Shown piece by piece: positions 36,477 through 45,427 of a stretch of 64,000 nt of DNA. Under the pieces are notes generated by a model. The model had not been told where the DNA came from. It was given only the letters and a program-made list of their open reading frames with translations, and made no database searches. Position 1 is the stretch's first letter. Each line of letters begins with the position of its first letter. This DNA is from Cytobacillus sp. NCCP-133. GTDB lineage: Bacteria > Bacillota > Bacilli > Bacillales > Cytobacillaceae. Where the stretch lies: assembly GCF_026011715.1 (NCBI RefSeq), contig NZ_BRVM01000018.1, positions 1-64,000 on the forward strand. Direction: 5' to 3'. Both the position numbers and the translations under genes were made by a program.

Positions 36477-37334
36477 CTATTTTAAATATGGTGACAATTT
36501 TTGTAAGACTTGATTTAGCTTCTCAGCATTTTTTTCATACATTTGCTGAGCTTTCTTAGAATCAGTCTGCAAAGAGAAAATTTCCATGTCTGCTGCACAT
36601 TTTTTTATCATAGCTAAGAGAAGTGGACGCTGCTGAGGAGCAGGAACATTAATGGTATCATCATAAACATCAACCGTTAATTCCCCATATGAATCAATTT
36701 GGCCCAGGAATACATTATCAAGTGTTAATCCGAGTTTTTCCACCTCCATATTTAGCCATTTTCTTGTTTTTCCGGATACAGATAGTGGATCGTTTAGTAT
36801 TTTCCCATCCATAATCACCGTTTGCGGCTCTTTTTCCTGTGGCAGGTTCAAATTAAGATCTTTCGGAGTTAGAGGCTGATTTTCTTTTTTAAGCATAATA
36901 CTAAGATCACCACGGGGTTCTAAAACCGCAAACTCAACATCCGCTGCTTTAAAAACCTTTTGTTGACGCAGTAAAGAAGATAAATCATCAATTGAGTATC
37001 TTTCTTTTTTGAGATTGTCTTCTAATATTTTTCCATCTTTAATAAAAACCGTTCCCTTGCCTTCAAAGAAATCACGAAAACTTTTGCTTTTAAGTGAAAG
37101 AATATCTGCAAATAGAGTAACAAGGCCAAAAATCATAATAGAAAGGATGCCGCTTGCCCAATGATTATCCAGTCCCATAATGATTTCTCCCGCAATACTG
37201 CCAATTGTAATTCCAGCAACATATTCAAAAAATGAGAGCTCAGATATTTGTTTTTTTCCTATAAGTTTTGTAATGACGAACAATACTCCAACAAACAAAA
37301 GGGAACGGGCACCTATCAGGAGCCAATCAGGCAT
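36477..37334 (-). CDS. YetF-like DUF421 membrane protein with DUF1657-like tail
   Basis: This 285-residue protein has three N-terminal membrane helices (to about residue 80) with the DUF421 motif LIGKKQISELSFFEYVAGITIG. A cytoplasmic DUF421 domain follows (GKGTVFIKDGKI, RRQ-like segment, SYGELTVDVYDD). The last about 40 residues (EIFSLQTDSKKAQQMYEKNAE...) resemble the adjacent DUF1657 proteins, suggesting a fusion. Such genes accompany spoVA clusters affecting spore germination and heat resistance in Bacillus (family knowledge); no spoVA gene is present here. It is the third gene of a three-gene minus-strand operon. Confidence 0.85.
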   Translation of the reverse strand: MPDWLLIGARSLLFVGVLFVITKLIGKKQISELSFFEYVAGITIGSIAGEIIMGLDNHWASGILSIMIFGLVTLFADILSLKSKSFRDFFEGKGTVFIKDGKILEDNLKKERYSIDDLSSLLRQQKVFKAADVEFAVLEPRGDLSIMLKKENQPLTPKDLNLNLPQEKEPQTVIMDGKILNDPLSVSGKTRKWLNMEVEKLGLTLDNVFLGQIDSYGELTVDVYDDTINVPAPQQRPLLLAMIKKCAADMEIFSLQTDSKKAQQMYEKNAEKLNQVLQKLSPYLK

Positions 37335-37352
37335 ATTTTCATCTCCATTTTT

Positions 37353-37559
37353 TTAATTAGGTTTATATTGTGGTTCTTCAAATTCAATAACCTTTTTCCG
37401 ATCCTCAAGATCTTTTTTTACTTCGCCAATTTCCAACATTGCTTCATGAAAGAGACGTTGAGCTTCCTCGTCCAAAGAAGTTAAGGAAAGGCTAGATAAT
37501 TGGGCTTCAATAGAACGAATTGCAGCCAGACTTTGATTCACATTCGAAGCAATTGTCAT
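37353..37559 (-). CDS. DUF1657 protein
   Basis: This 68-residue helical protein (MTIASNVNQSLAAIRSIEAQLSSL..., ending FEEPQYKPN) is a DUF1657 family member, paralogous to 37623-37826 with the same EEPQYxxN ending. Family function unknown, usually associated with YetF and SpoVA genes. Start ATG 37559 with weak upstream site. Confidence 0.8.
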   Translation of the reverse strand: MTIASNVNQSLAAIRSIEAQLSSLSLTSLDEEAQRLFHEAMLEIGEVKKDLEDRKKVIEFEEPQYKPN

Positions 37560-37622
37560 ATCAAATCACACCATTCAAGTTAAGTATAGAAAACGGGCTG
37601 GCAAATGCCAGCCTGGATTTGT

Positions 37623-37826
37623 TTATTGATTATATTGTGGCTCTTCCTGCTGAATCTCCTGCAGCCTAGGTTCCAGGCTTTCAATAATGGATTGTGTTTG
37701 CTGTGCAGCATTCTGGTACAGCTGTTTAGCATTTTGGTTATCAGTAGCAAGAGCAAAAGTCTCAAAGCTGGCCTGGGCACTTTTTAGCCCAACGATTGCT
37801 TGTTTCACTTGAGTACCAACTGTCAC
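37623..37826 (-). CDS. DUF1657 protein
   Basis: This 67-residue helical protein begins MTVGTQVKQAIVGLKSAQAS, the usual DUF1657 opening. GTG 37826 has AAGGA 8-9 bases upstream; the TTG two codons earlier overlaps that site. First gene of the operon with the second DUF1657 and YetF-like genes. Contains heptad-like helices and no membrane segment. Confidence 0.82.
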   Translation of the reverse strand: MTVGTQVKQAIVGLKSAQASFETFALATDNQNAKQLYQNAAQQTQSIIESLEPRLQEIQQEEPQYNQ

Positions 37827-38074
37827 CGTCAATTCCTTCTTTCTATATAAGAATATTTACACAAGTATTATGTCTTTTTTTTTAGTTTGATATGTGATTG
37901 AATATCCTTGTCTTAATCCCAAAAAAAGCAATATTTAACTAAATAAATAGCAGTAAACCTACACAAGGTCCCCAAAAAAATTGCCAGCATATTTGTATTC
38001 GTGCAAGTGAAAATTAAGAATCGGAAGAGAAAATCGCTCTTCCAAAAATGCTTTTAATAAGGGAGTGCTTGCTG

Positions 38075-38374
38075 TTGAACAACTGGATATCAGCGCTTTT
38101 TAATAATATGGGCGACATGCGCAAGCCCTTGATGAATATGATAGGCAAAAAAAGAAAAAACAACTGGGGGGGATGGCTATGGGGATCATTGCTTAGCCTA
38201 ATTTTAAGTACAGCAGCATATACATTCACACGAACAAGGAATCAAAATGGAAATGTTCATCCTATGCAGCAAATCATGAACAGCTCTGGAATGGGGAATG
38301 CATTTCAAAAGCAAAATCTGGCAGGATTAACTGAATTTGCGGATGAGATGGGGTTTGAAAAGAAGAAGCAATAG
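38075..38374 (+). CDS. Hypothetical membrane-associated protein
   Basis: This 99-residue protein starts at TTG 38075 (GGGAG 9 bases upstream). It has a basic Trp-rich segment (GKKRKNNWGGWLWG), one membrane helix (SLLSLILSTAAYTFT) and a hydrophilic Asn/Gln/Met-rich tail. No family recognised. Monocistronic with a strong terminator. Confidence 0.6.
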   Translation: MNNWISALFNNMGDMRKPLMNMIGKKRKNNWGGWLWGSLLSLILSTAAYTFTRTRNQNGNVHPMQQIMNSSGMGNAFQKQNLAGLTEFADEMGFEKKKQ

Positions 38375-38412
38375 CCAAAAGTGCCCACATAAATGTGGGC
38401 ACTTTTGGCTAT
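38370..38412 (+). terminator. Long perfect-stem terminator
   Basis: A 20-bp inverted repeat centred near 38391 (AATAGCCAAAAGTGCCC with GGGCACTTTTGGCTATT). The T run lies within the distal arm. It overlaps the stop codon of the preceding gene. Confidence 0.7.
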
Positions 38413-38513
38413 TAGACTAAAACATGCGTTCGGTGTATGAAGAGAGATTTACACTGGCTAGAAATCTCGGTAGGAATTTATGGAGATTATTAAGATGTAT
38501 TAAAGCGGAATGA

Positions 38514-38636
<123 letters not shown>

Positions 38637-38652
38637 TGAAGGGTGAGCTCTA

Positions 38653-39024
38653 ATGTGGCAATTAGTTAATGGTAAATTAATTCAAAAAACAGATGAATCA
38701 AGAATAAAATTTCGAACCAATATCAGCAAGGCAATTCTTGACCATTTAGACACCTTAGCAAAAGATTACGATACACATGTAAATTACCTACTTGAAAGTG
38801 GATTGCAAACCGTTTTAGATCAAGGCGTAATTACATACGATAAAAAAGTGAGACCACAAGATCGAGTGCAATATAAAACAACATATGACAAAGTGCTACT
38901 AGAAAAAGTGAAACTATTCGCCAAAGCACACCAATTATTTATCAATGATGTCATTGAATACAGCGTTAACCATATCGATTTTGAAAAGATAAAAAGCAGC
39001 GGCTACAAAAACAGAGTAGAGTAG
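38653..39024 (+). CDS. Conserved hypothetical protein with duplicated RHH-like units
   Basis: This 123-residue protein contains two similar units: FRTNISKAILDHLDTLAKDYDTHVNYLLESGLQ and YKTTYDKVLLEKVKLFAKAHQLFINDVIEYSV. Each is a strand followed by two helices, like ribbon-helix-helix DNA-binding modules. A single chain carrying both could form an intramolecular dimer. GAAGGGTGAG precedes ATG 38653. I do not recognise a named family. Confidence 0.65.
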   Translation: MWQLVNGKLIQKTDESRIKFRTNISKAILDHLDTLAKDYDTHVNYLLESGLQTVLDQGVITYDKKVRPQDRVQYKTTYDKVLLEKVKLFAKAHQLFINDVIEYSVNHIDFEKIKSSGYKNRVE

Positions 39025-39431
39025 CTATAGCTGCTTTATTTCTTCATTTCATAAAACGCCCCGAACATAATATATATTATAGGAAGTTACAAAAAAATGA
39101 AATTGACTGTCTCATTATCTAAGTATACTTAAGATAGTGAGATAAAATAAAAATTTTAGCTTTTTTGATTTAATGCAAAAAATTCATAAATCTGTTATCA
39201 ATTTACTTTTGTTTTATATTGGATATTTGTATAAACAATCCTGGGCTGACAATTTTCCAGTACCGGTCAATCTGAGTAATGTGTTGTCAGGATTTTGAAT
39301 TTAGATAGTGATTTTGCGACTTCTTCAAACCCTAACATAATCCCCCTGCTATTTTTAAAACTTTTATCTTTAGTTAACATAATATTATTATTTGAATCTT
39401 GACTGCATTCAAACCCAAATTTTCCGTTTGT
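39025..39431. other. AT-rich intergenic region with a palindrome
   Basis: No gene. It contains a near-perfect inverted repeat at 39110-39142 (TCTCATTATCT...AAGTATACTT...AGATAGTGAGA) followed by an AT-rich tail, and a weak hairpin just after the preceding gene. Confidence 0.45.
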
Positions 39432-39566
39432 TTATTCACTATCCTGCGTGCTGTTAAAAAATATCTTTGCAGCATCCTTCTTTTTCTCATTATTTTTCAC
39501 ATTCTTCCCCTTCTTTCCATCCGATTCATAGCTTAACTTTAAGGTATTTTCTTCTTTTTTCTTCAT
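39432..39566 (-). CDS. Small highly basic hypothetical protein
   Basis: This 44-residue Lys/Asn/Glu-rich frame (MKKKEENTLKLSYESDGKKG..., ending FFNSTQDSE) starts at ATG 39566, preceded by AAGGAG with 8-base spacing, the best evidence that it is translated. No known family. Confidence 0.5.
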   Translation of the reverse strand: MKKKEENTLKLSYESDGKKGKNVKNNEKKKDAAKIFFNSTQDSE

Positions 39567-39651
39567 CACCAACACTCCTTTGCTCCTATGGTTTGTTTTG
39601 TTGGATTTTTTATTCCGCTAAAATTAACAACACAGCAGACCCTATTTTTTG

Positions 39652-40125
39652 TCAAACTGGCTGCAATGCGGCTTTAAGATATTGTCTTGGTGTACCATAA
39701 TAGAGAATCTTGCTGAATTGCGGATACACCGATTCAAAGTGTATAAAGATAGGCGAATCAAGCAGCCATGGATAGTTAGAATAAAAGTCTTTATCTCCAT
39801 ACACTATCGCAGTAAGCGCCAGATCCAATTCTTTTTGGAAAATCAAAAATCTTATTTTAGAGTATTGTTCATCAAACTCCCCGCCGCTGATATACACCTT
39901 GCCGCTTAAGACATACTGTCCCATTTGAGGCAGCCACTCGGCAAAAACTTCATCACGGAATTTGGGGTTTATGTCATTTACATCGTAATAGCTTCCTACC
40001 GCAAGAAATAATTCTCCTGTAGCATCTGAATGCGTAAGTGTGTATTTCCTGCGATCAACTGGCCTGAATTCCGTCGCAGTAGGCAAATATTTAACCGAAA
40101 GCTTGGATGGATAAAATTTGCTCAT
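39652..40125 (-). CDS. Staygreen (SGR) family protein
   Basis: This 157-residue protein has the Staygreen signature: RRKYTLTHSDATGELFLAVGSYYD near the N-terminus, then EVFAEWLPQ, LSGKVYISGGEFDE, FLIFQKELDLALTAIVYGD and ILYYGTPRQY. Plant SGR is a chlorophyll Mg-dechelatase, and bacterial homologues can remove Mg from chlorophyll-type substrates in vitro. A non-photosynthetic Bacillus must use it on something else, or on environmental chlorophyll. Start ATG 40125 follows GGGGGG; ATG 40140 lies before that site. Confidence 0.87.
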   Translation of the reverse strand: MSKFYPSKLSVKYLPTATEFRPVDRRKYTLTHSDATGELFLAVGSYYDVNDINPKFRDEVFAEWLPQMGQYVLSGKVYISGGEFDEQYSKIRFLIFQKELDLALTAIVYGDKDFYSNYPWLLDSPIFIHFESVYPQFSKILYYGTPRQYLKAALQPV

Positions 40126-40194
40126 AAAAGCGCCCCCCATATACCTATTTCCATAAGATAGTATATGGGATCAAATTATTTATGTGACAAATGC

Positions 40195-40965
40195 CTAGTT
40201 CTTGCTAGAGCCTCGTGAATTCATTTTCATTACTTTTATGTTTTTTAGCATCCATTTACCTTCTTCATATAACCAGAATGATTCCACGAACGCGATTGTA
40301 TCAGCATTGTACGCCCCGCTGATTCTCTGTACGCCCATTAATCCTTTTTTTCCTTCCACAGAAGTGACTTTTAAAGTACTATAGGGATTCACGATTAGCT
40401 CCGTTGGTTCACTAAGCTTGCCATTTATATACAATCCGAGACGTTCGTATTCTTTCCTGCGATCCCTTAGATCAAAGAAATATGATTTACCGGTTTCCTG
40501 TATGCTGACAGTTGCTTTATATTCATTTTCATATTGGCTATTGATCACCAAAGAGCCTGGTACCGTGAGATCAGTCAATTGAAAATCCCTCAATGTGTAT
40601 AAATAATAATTGGATAATCCGCCGCTTCCGCCTGTTGGAATACTGATATATATATCTCTAATATTATCCTGATTCAAATCTTCAAACTCCAGCAATGGTT
40701 CATAGCCGCCTGAAAGCTCTGCTTTGTAGGTCTTCCCGTCAGAAGCCGCAACTTCCAAAAAGATCTCCTTTAAAAAGGCCGCCCCTTCTTCGTAAAAAAC
40801 ACCTTTTATGTAAACTGTATCATCCTTCTTATCACCTGATACGTCCATTTTATCTTTTGAAATGGTTATAATTTTTTCTTCCTCTTTACCAGCATATACC
40901 CCTGTTATGGCTGATAAAGACATAAAAAAGAAAGCAGCAAAAGCAAAGAGCATCTCTTTTTTCAT
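40195..40965 (-). CDS. Secreted hypothetical protein with VCBS-like calcium motif
   Basis: This 256-residue exported protein has a signal peptide (MKKEMLFAFAAFFFMSLSAITGVYA). A segment FEDLNQDNIRDIYISIPTGGSGG resembles a VCBS/FG-GAP or EF-hand-like loop. The rest is beta-rich. Start ATG 40965 is 8 bases after GGAGG; an adjacent ATG at 40968 is equally possible. Function unknown. Confidence 0.75.
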   Translation of the reverse strand: MKKEMLFAFAAFFFMSLSAITGVYAGKEEEKIITISKDKMDVSGDKKDDTVYIKGVFYEEGAAFLKEIFLEVAASDGKTYKAELSGGYEPLLEFEDLNQDNIRDIYISIPTGGSGGLSNYYLYTLRDFQLTDLTVPGSLVINSQYENEYKATVSIQETGKSYFFDLRDRRKEYERLGLYINGKLSEPTELIVNPYSTLKVTSVEGKKGLMGVQRISGAYNADTIAFVESFWLYEEGKWMLKNIKVMKMNSRGSSKN

Positions 40966-41021
40966 CATGAAGTCCTCCCTTTTTTTAATAGTTTTTCCAC
41001 TAAAGGAAATTTCATGTAAAA

Positions 41022-41059
41022 AAGCAAAAAAAAACCTTCCATCTCGAGGATAGAAGGCT
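41022..41059 (-). terminator. Terminator of the alsT-like gene
   Basis: CCTTCCATC (41035-41043) pairs with GGATAGAAGG (41048-41057). The minus-strand reading ends in nine T residues. Confidence 0.75.
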
Positions 41060-41066
41060 GTAAATA

Positions 41067-42509
41067 TTATTTTTCTGCTTTCTTTAAAGCACTCTCTTTT
41101 GTTTCCCAAGATTCAATTCCATCAAGACCCGGAATTGAATCTGCATAAAATACGGGGTCTTTTCCTTGTTTACGCTGTGCTATATAATCCTTCAGTGCAG
41201 AAAAGGCAATTTTCCCAAGCATCGTGATGGCAATCAAATTGATTAGCGCCATAACGCCCATGGATAAGTCCGCAAGGCCCCATACAGTAGCCAAGTCGAC
41301 TAAAGCACCGAACATTACCATACCGATTACACATAGACGATAAATGAATATTGCCAGACGACTCTCTTTAATGAATTCAATATTCGTCTCGCCATAGTAA
41401 TAGTTGCCGATGACAGAACTGAATGCAAAAAGGAAAATGGAAATGGCTACAAAGATATGTGCCCATGTTCCAATATGTGAAGACAGTGCTGTTTGTGTTA
41501 ATTGAATTCCGGATAAATCAGGAGTTGTGTATGCTCCGGAAAGAATGATGATAAATGCTGTTGCAGAACATATCAAAATCGTGTCGACAAATACACCTAA
41601 AGTTTGAATTAAGCCTTGCTTAACAGGGTGTGTGACAGCTGCAGTAGCAGCAGCGTTTGGCGCACTCCCCATACCTGCTTCATTTGAAAATAAGCCTCTC
41701 TTAATCCCCATCATAACAGCAGCACCCATTGCACCACCGAATGCCTGATCCATGCCGAAAGCGCCTTTCACAATAGTAGCGATTAAGCTTGGTACTTCAG
41801 TAATATTCGTTACTACAATGACTAAAGCAACAATTAGGTAGATCACTGCCATTATTGGCACAATAACTTGAGATACATAAGCAATTCTTTTAATGCCACC
41901 GAAGATGACAATGGCCGTTAATACAGCAAGAATCAGCCCAATTGTTAAACGGCTGGTGCCAAATGCTTCATTGAATGCCAATGAAATCGTATTGGATTGG
42001 ACTGAATTAAACACGAGGCCGAAACAAAAAGTGATGATCACAGCAAACAAAATCCCCATCCATCGTTTCTTAAGTCCTCTCTCCATATAGTAAGCTGGAC
42101 CGCCGCGGAATCCATCTTTATCTTTAATCTTATAGATTTGTGCTAAAGTACTTTCTACAAAGCTTGAAGCTGCTCCCAGAAAAGCGATTACCCACATCCA
42201 AAACACTGCCCCAGGTCCACCGGCTGCAATTGCAGTAGCAACACCTGCCATATTACCTGTACCAATTCGGGATGCAGCACTTATGGTGAAAGCCTGGAAA
42301 GAAGATATTCCGCGCTTCCCTTCCGCAGATACCATTGTTTTATCTCCGAGTATTCTGAACATTTCTCCAAAATAACGAAATTGTACAAAATTGCTTTTAA
42401 AACTGAAATAAAGGCCTAAAATGATTAAGACGGCAATTAATATATATGTCCATACAATGTCATTTAAAAAGCCTACAGTTGAATTTAATCCTTGTAAGAA
42501 AAAATCCAT
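41067..42509 (-). CDS. alsT: Sodium:alanine (glycine) symporter, AGCS family
   Basis: This 480-residue transporter has about 10 membrane segments and the AGCS signature motifs: GTGNMAGVATAIAAGGPGAVFWMW, KRGLFSNEAGMGSAPNAAA and GNYYYGETN. It couples Na+ to uptake of alanine, glycine or glutamine. AGGGGGGAAATGC precedes ATG 42509. Monocistronic; its AT-rich upstream region has an operator-like palindrome. Confidence 0.93.
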   Translation of the reverse strand: MDFFLQGLNSTVGFLNDIVWTYILIAVLIILGLYFSFKSNFVQFRYFGEMFRILGDKTMVSAEGKRGISSFQAFTISAASRIGTGNMAGVATAIAAGGPGAVFWMWVIAFLGAASSFVESTLAQIYKIKDKDGFRGGPAYYMERGLKKRWMGILFAVIITFCFGLVFNSVQSNTISLAFNEAFGTSRLTIGLILAVLTAIVIFGGIKRIAYVSQVIVPIMAVIYLIVALVIVVTNITEVPSLIATIVKGAFGMDQAFGGAMGAAVMMGIKRGLFSNEAGMGSAPNAAATAAVTHPVKQGLIQTLGVFVDTILICSATAFIIILSGAYTTPDLSGIQLTQTALSSHIGTWAHIFVAISIFLFAFSSVIGNYYYGETNIEFIKESRLAIFIYRLCVIGMVMFGALVDLATVWGLADLSMGVMALINLIAITMLGKIAFSALKDYIAQRKQGKDPVFYADSIPGLDGIESWETKESALKKAEK

Positions 42510-42941
42510 GCATTTCCCCCCTAGTTAATTTTTTGTATTAATTACTATCTTGCAAAAGCAACACCTTTCTAATCTATCAAAAGAATTTTTAATAGACAAG
42601 TCGTATATTAATCCCAAACAGCAAAAAATCTCATTTAGGACTAATCCTAACGAAAAACACCCTATCTTTTTTACCCTAACCAATCAAATTTTAAACGGTT
42701 TCATTTCACTTGATATTCTTTTTTTATACAAACTCTTTAATTTACATAATATTTTTTCAAAACTCTTTTTATATTAAAAAAGGAATTCCTGACAAATGCG
42801 GTAAGGCCTATTAAGAAATAATGGATTTACCTACTCCGTTTACCTGATTCCCAAATCAGCAAACAACTTGTTAATTCAGTACCTCGGCCATATTCTTTGT
42901 AGTCCTGACAGTCTCTTCACCTGATTCATCAGTATCAACAT
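42510..42941. other. AT-rich region between parC and alsT
   Basis: No gene supported. It holds the alsT promoter region and a 16-base palindrome TTAGGACTAATCCTAA (42635-42650) that could be an operator. A 62-codon frame overlapping the parC end (42871-43059) is a shadow. Confidence 0.4.
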
Positions 42942-42970
42942 AAAAAGCCCCTGCAACGGCAGGGGCTGCT
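42942..42970 (-). terminator. Terminator of parE-parC
   Basis: AGCCCCTGC (42946-42954) pairs with GCAGGGGCT (42959-42967). On the minus strand it is followed by TTTTTATG. Confidence 0.85.
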
Positions 42971-42976
42971 TTAACT

Positions 42977-45427
42977 TTATTGTAATGTTTGGCCGTTTTC
43001 GTCTTGCTGGTCAACGGTCTTCGAGACGCATTGAGCTTTACCGCTCTCTGATTCATCAATTATGAACGAACCATTGGAGTACCGGTCATTAAATCGGATG
43101 GCTGAAGCTTTGAGAGCTTCTACATGTCCTTTTTCAGTTTCAATGATTATGTCATCATGGCCTCTTACAATTACAGATCCAACAATGCGGTGTGGGTTAG
43201 ATTTTAACTCACGGAGCATTACCACGCCACGTTTGGCTCTGGATGTCCGTTCAAATTCGCTTAGCTTCATTTTTTTTATGGAACCGCGCTGCGTTACGAT
43301 GACAACTGCCTGTTCCTTTGGATACTCAATAAGCTGGGCACCCGTGACATAATCGCCTTCTTTCAGGTTGATGCCCTTAACGCCGGCTGCCCGGGGACCA
43401 ACGATGCTCACTTCTTCTTCATGGAACCATAGCCCATATCCCTGGTGGGTGGCAAGGAAAATTTCCTTCGTTCCATCTGTTAAATAGACATCCAGTACAT
43501 CATCATCGCCTTTTACATTGATGGCAACCAGCGGCTTGGAATACCTTTGAGCCTTATATTGCTTCAGCTCCGTCTTTTTCACCATACCGTTCTTCGTCAT
43601 AAAGAGCAGGAATGACTCAGATTCAAAATCCTTCACAGGAAGTGCCCGAATAATGGATTCGTTCCGGTCGATCGGAATGATATTTGCAATATGCTGGCCA
43701 AGATCCTTCCAGCGTATGTCTGGCAACTGATGCACCGGACAGTATAAATAATTACCTTTATTCGTAAACAAAAGGAGAACATCGGTTGTGTTCATATCCA
43801 GCTGGGCAATCAGCCTGTCGGAATCCTTCATGCCGAAATCCTGTCCGTTTGAAGCGGCAAAGGATCGCTGGCTTGTACGCTTCACGTAGCCTTCCTTAGT
43901 AACGGTAACGATGACATCCTCACTTGCCACCAGCACTTCAAGGTTGATTTTTATCTCTTCAATTTCCGCTTCAATTCTGGTGCGGCGTTCATCAGCAAAA
44001 CGCTTTTTAACGTCTTTAAGTTCCTTTTTAATCACATTGTAAAGCTTCTTCTCACTTTCAAGAATGGCCTTTAACTCCTGGATCTGCCTGAAAAGCTCTT
44101 CAGCCTCTGCTCTCAAAGCTGTTATGTCTGTATTTGTTAAACGATATAGCTGTAAGGAAACAATGGCTTCCGCCTGTGGCTCTGTAAAATCAAACTTGGC
44201 AATCAAATTATCCTTTGCATCCCGTTTATCCTTGGAAGCACGGATGGCTGCTATTACCTCATCTAGAATGGAGAGAGCCTTCATCAAGCCTTCCACGATA
44301 TGCTGTCGGGCTTCTGCCTTATGCAGGTCAAACTGTGACCTGCGGGTTACAACGTCTTTGCGGTGGCCGATGTAGGCATCCAAAAGCTCCCTGAGACCCA
44401 TTAATTTTGGATGCCTGTTGTGAATGGCTACCATGTTGAAATTATAGGTTATTTGCAAATCGCTGTTTTTGTATAAATAATGCAGCACGCCTTCAGGATC
44501 CGCATCCTTTTTCAGTTCTATTACAATGCGGAGGCCTGTGCGGTCCGTTTCGTCGCGGACCTCGGCAATGCCTTCCACTTTGCGGTCCAGGCGGAATTCA
44601 TCTATTTTCTTCACGAGGTTGGCTTTATTTACTTCAAAAGGAATCTCGGTGATGACGATTTGCTTTTTCCCTCCGCGCAGGTCTTCAAATTCGGATTTTC
44701 CGCGGATAATGATTTTGCCTTTGCCTGTTTCGTAGGCTTTTTTAATGCCATCAACGCCCTGGATAATGCCTCCGGTAGGAAAGTCAGGTCCTTTAATATG
44801 CTCCATCAGCTCATCAATTGAGCAGTCAGGTTTGTCCATACGCAAAATAGCACCATCGATGATTTCATTTAAATGGTGAGGCGGAATTTCAGTTGCATAC
44901 CCCGCTGAAATCCCTGTGGAACCATTGACAAGCAGGTTAGGATACCTGGCAGGCAGGACTGTTGGCTCGTTGGATGTGTCGTCAAAGTTAGGGATAAAAT
45001 CAACGGTCCTTTTTTCGATGTCCTTCAGCAATTCAGATGAAATAGCAGAAAGCCGGGCCTCCGTGTAACGCATGGCTGCCGGTGGATCTCCGTCTATGCT
45101 TCCGTTATTCCCGTGCATTTCAACAAGAAGGTTTCGGACCTTCCAATCCTGGCTCATCCTCACCATAGCATCATATACAGAAGTATCACCATGGGGATGA
45201 TAGTTGCCGATTACGTTTCCTACTGTTTTTGCTGACTTTCTGAAGCCTTTATCCTGGGTATTCCCCTCAACATGCATGGCATATAAAATACGTCTTTGAA
45301 CCGGCTTTAACCCGTCACGCGCGTCAGGAAGTGCACGGTCCTGGATAATATATTTACTGTAGCGGCCAAAACGGTCACCCAGTACATCTTCAAGAGGAAG
45401 ATCGCGGAATTTTTCTGCAGAACTCAT
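42977..45427 (-). CDS. parC: DNA topoisomerase IV subunit A
   Basis: This 816-residue type IIA topoisomerase A subunit decatenates daughter chromosomes. The breakage-reunion domain includes [32 protein letters not shown] and the active-site Tyr in [10 protein letters not shown]. The C-terminal beta-pinwheel lacks the gyrase GyrA box and has degenerate repeats, supporting ParC over GyrA. ATG 45427 overlaps the parE stop (ATGA). Confidence 0.96.
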   Translation of the reverse strand: MSSAEKFRDLPLEDVLGDRFGRYSKYIIQDRALPDARDGLKPVQRRILYAMHVEGNTQDKGFRKSAKTVGNVIGNYHPHGDTSVYDAMVRMSQDWKVRNLLVEMHGNNGSIDGDPPAAMRYTEARLSAISSELLKDIEKRTVDFIPNFDDTSNEPTVLPARYPNLLVNGSTGISAGYATEIPPHHLNEIIDGAILRMDKPDCSIDELMEHIKGPDFPTGGIIQGVDGIKKAYETGKGKIIIRGKSEFEDLRGGKKQIVITEIPFEVNKANLVKKIDEFRLDRKVEGIAEVRDETDRTGLRIVIELKKDADPEGVLHYLYKNSDLQITYNFNMVAIHNRHPKLMGLRELLDAYIGHRKDVVTRRSQFDLHKAEARQHIVEGLMKALSILDEVIAAIRASKDKRDAKDNLIAKFDFTEPQAEAIVSLQLYRLTNTDITALRAEAEELFRQIQELKAILESEKKLYNVIKKELKDVKKRFADERRTRIEAEIEEIKINLEVLVASEDVIVTVTKEGYVKRTSQRSFAASNGQDFGMKDSDRLIAQLDMNTTDVLLLFTNKGNYLYCPVHQLPDIRWKDLGQHIANIIPIDRNESIIRALPVKDFESESFLLFMTKNGMVKKTELKQYKAQRYSKPLVAINVKGDDDVLDVYLTDGTKEIFLATHQGYGLWFHEEEVSIVGPRAAGVKGINLKEGDYVTGAQLIEYPKEQAVVIVTQRGSIKKMKLSEFERTSRAKRGVVMLRELKSNPHRIVGSVIVRGHDDIIIETEKGHVEALKASAIRFNDRYSNGSFIIDESESGKAQCVSKTVDQQDENGQTLQ

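Noticed and set aside
39467..39700. 77-codon plus-strand frame rich in Ser, Phe and His
   Set aside because: Antisense shadow of the small basic gene and the Staygreen gene.
42871..43059. 62-codon minus-strand frame overlapping the parC 3' end
   Set aside because: It runs through the parC terminator in another frame and has no homologue-like features.
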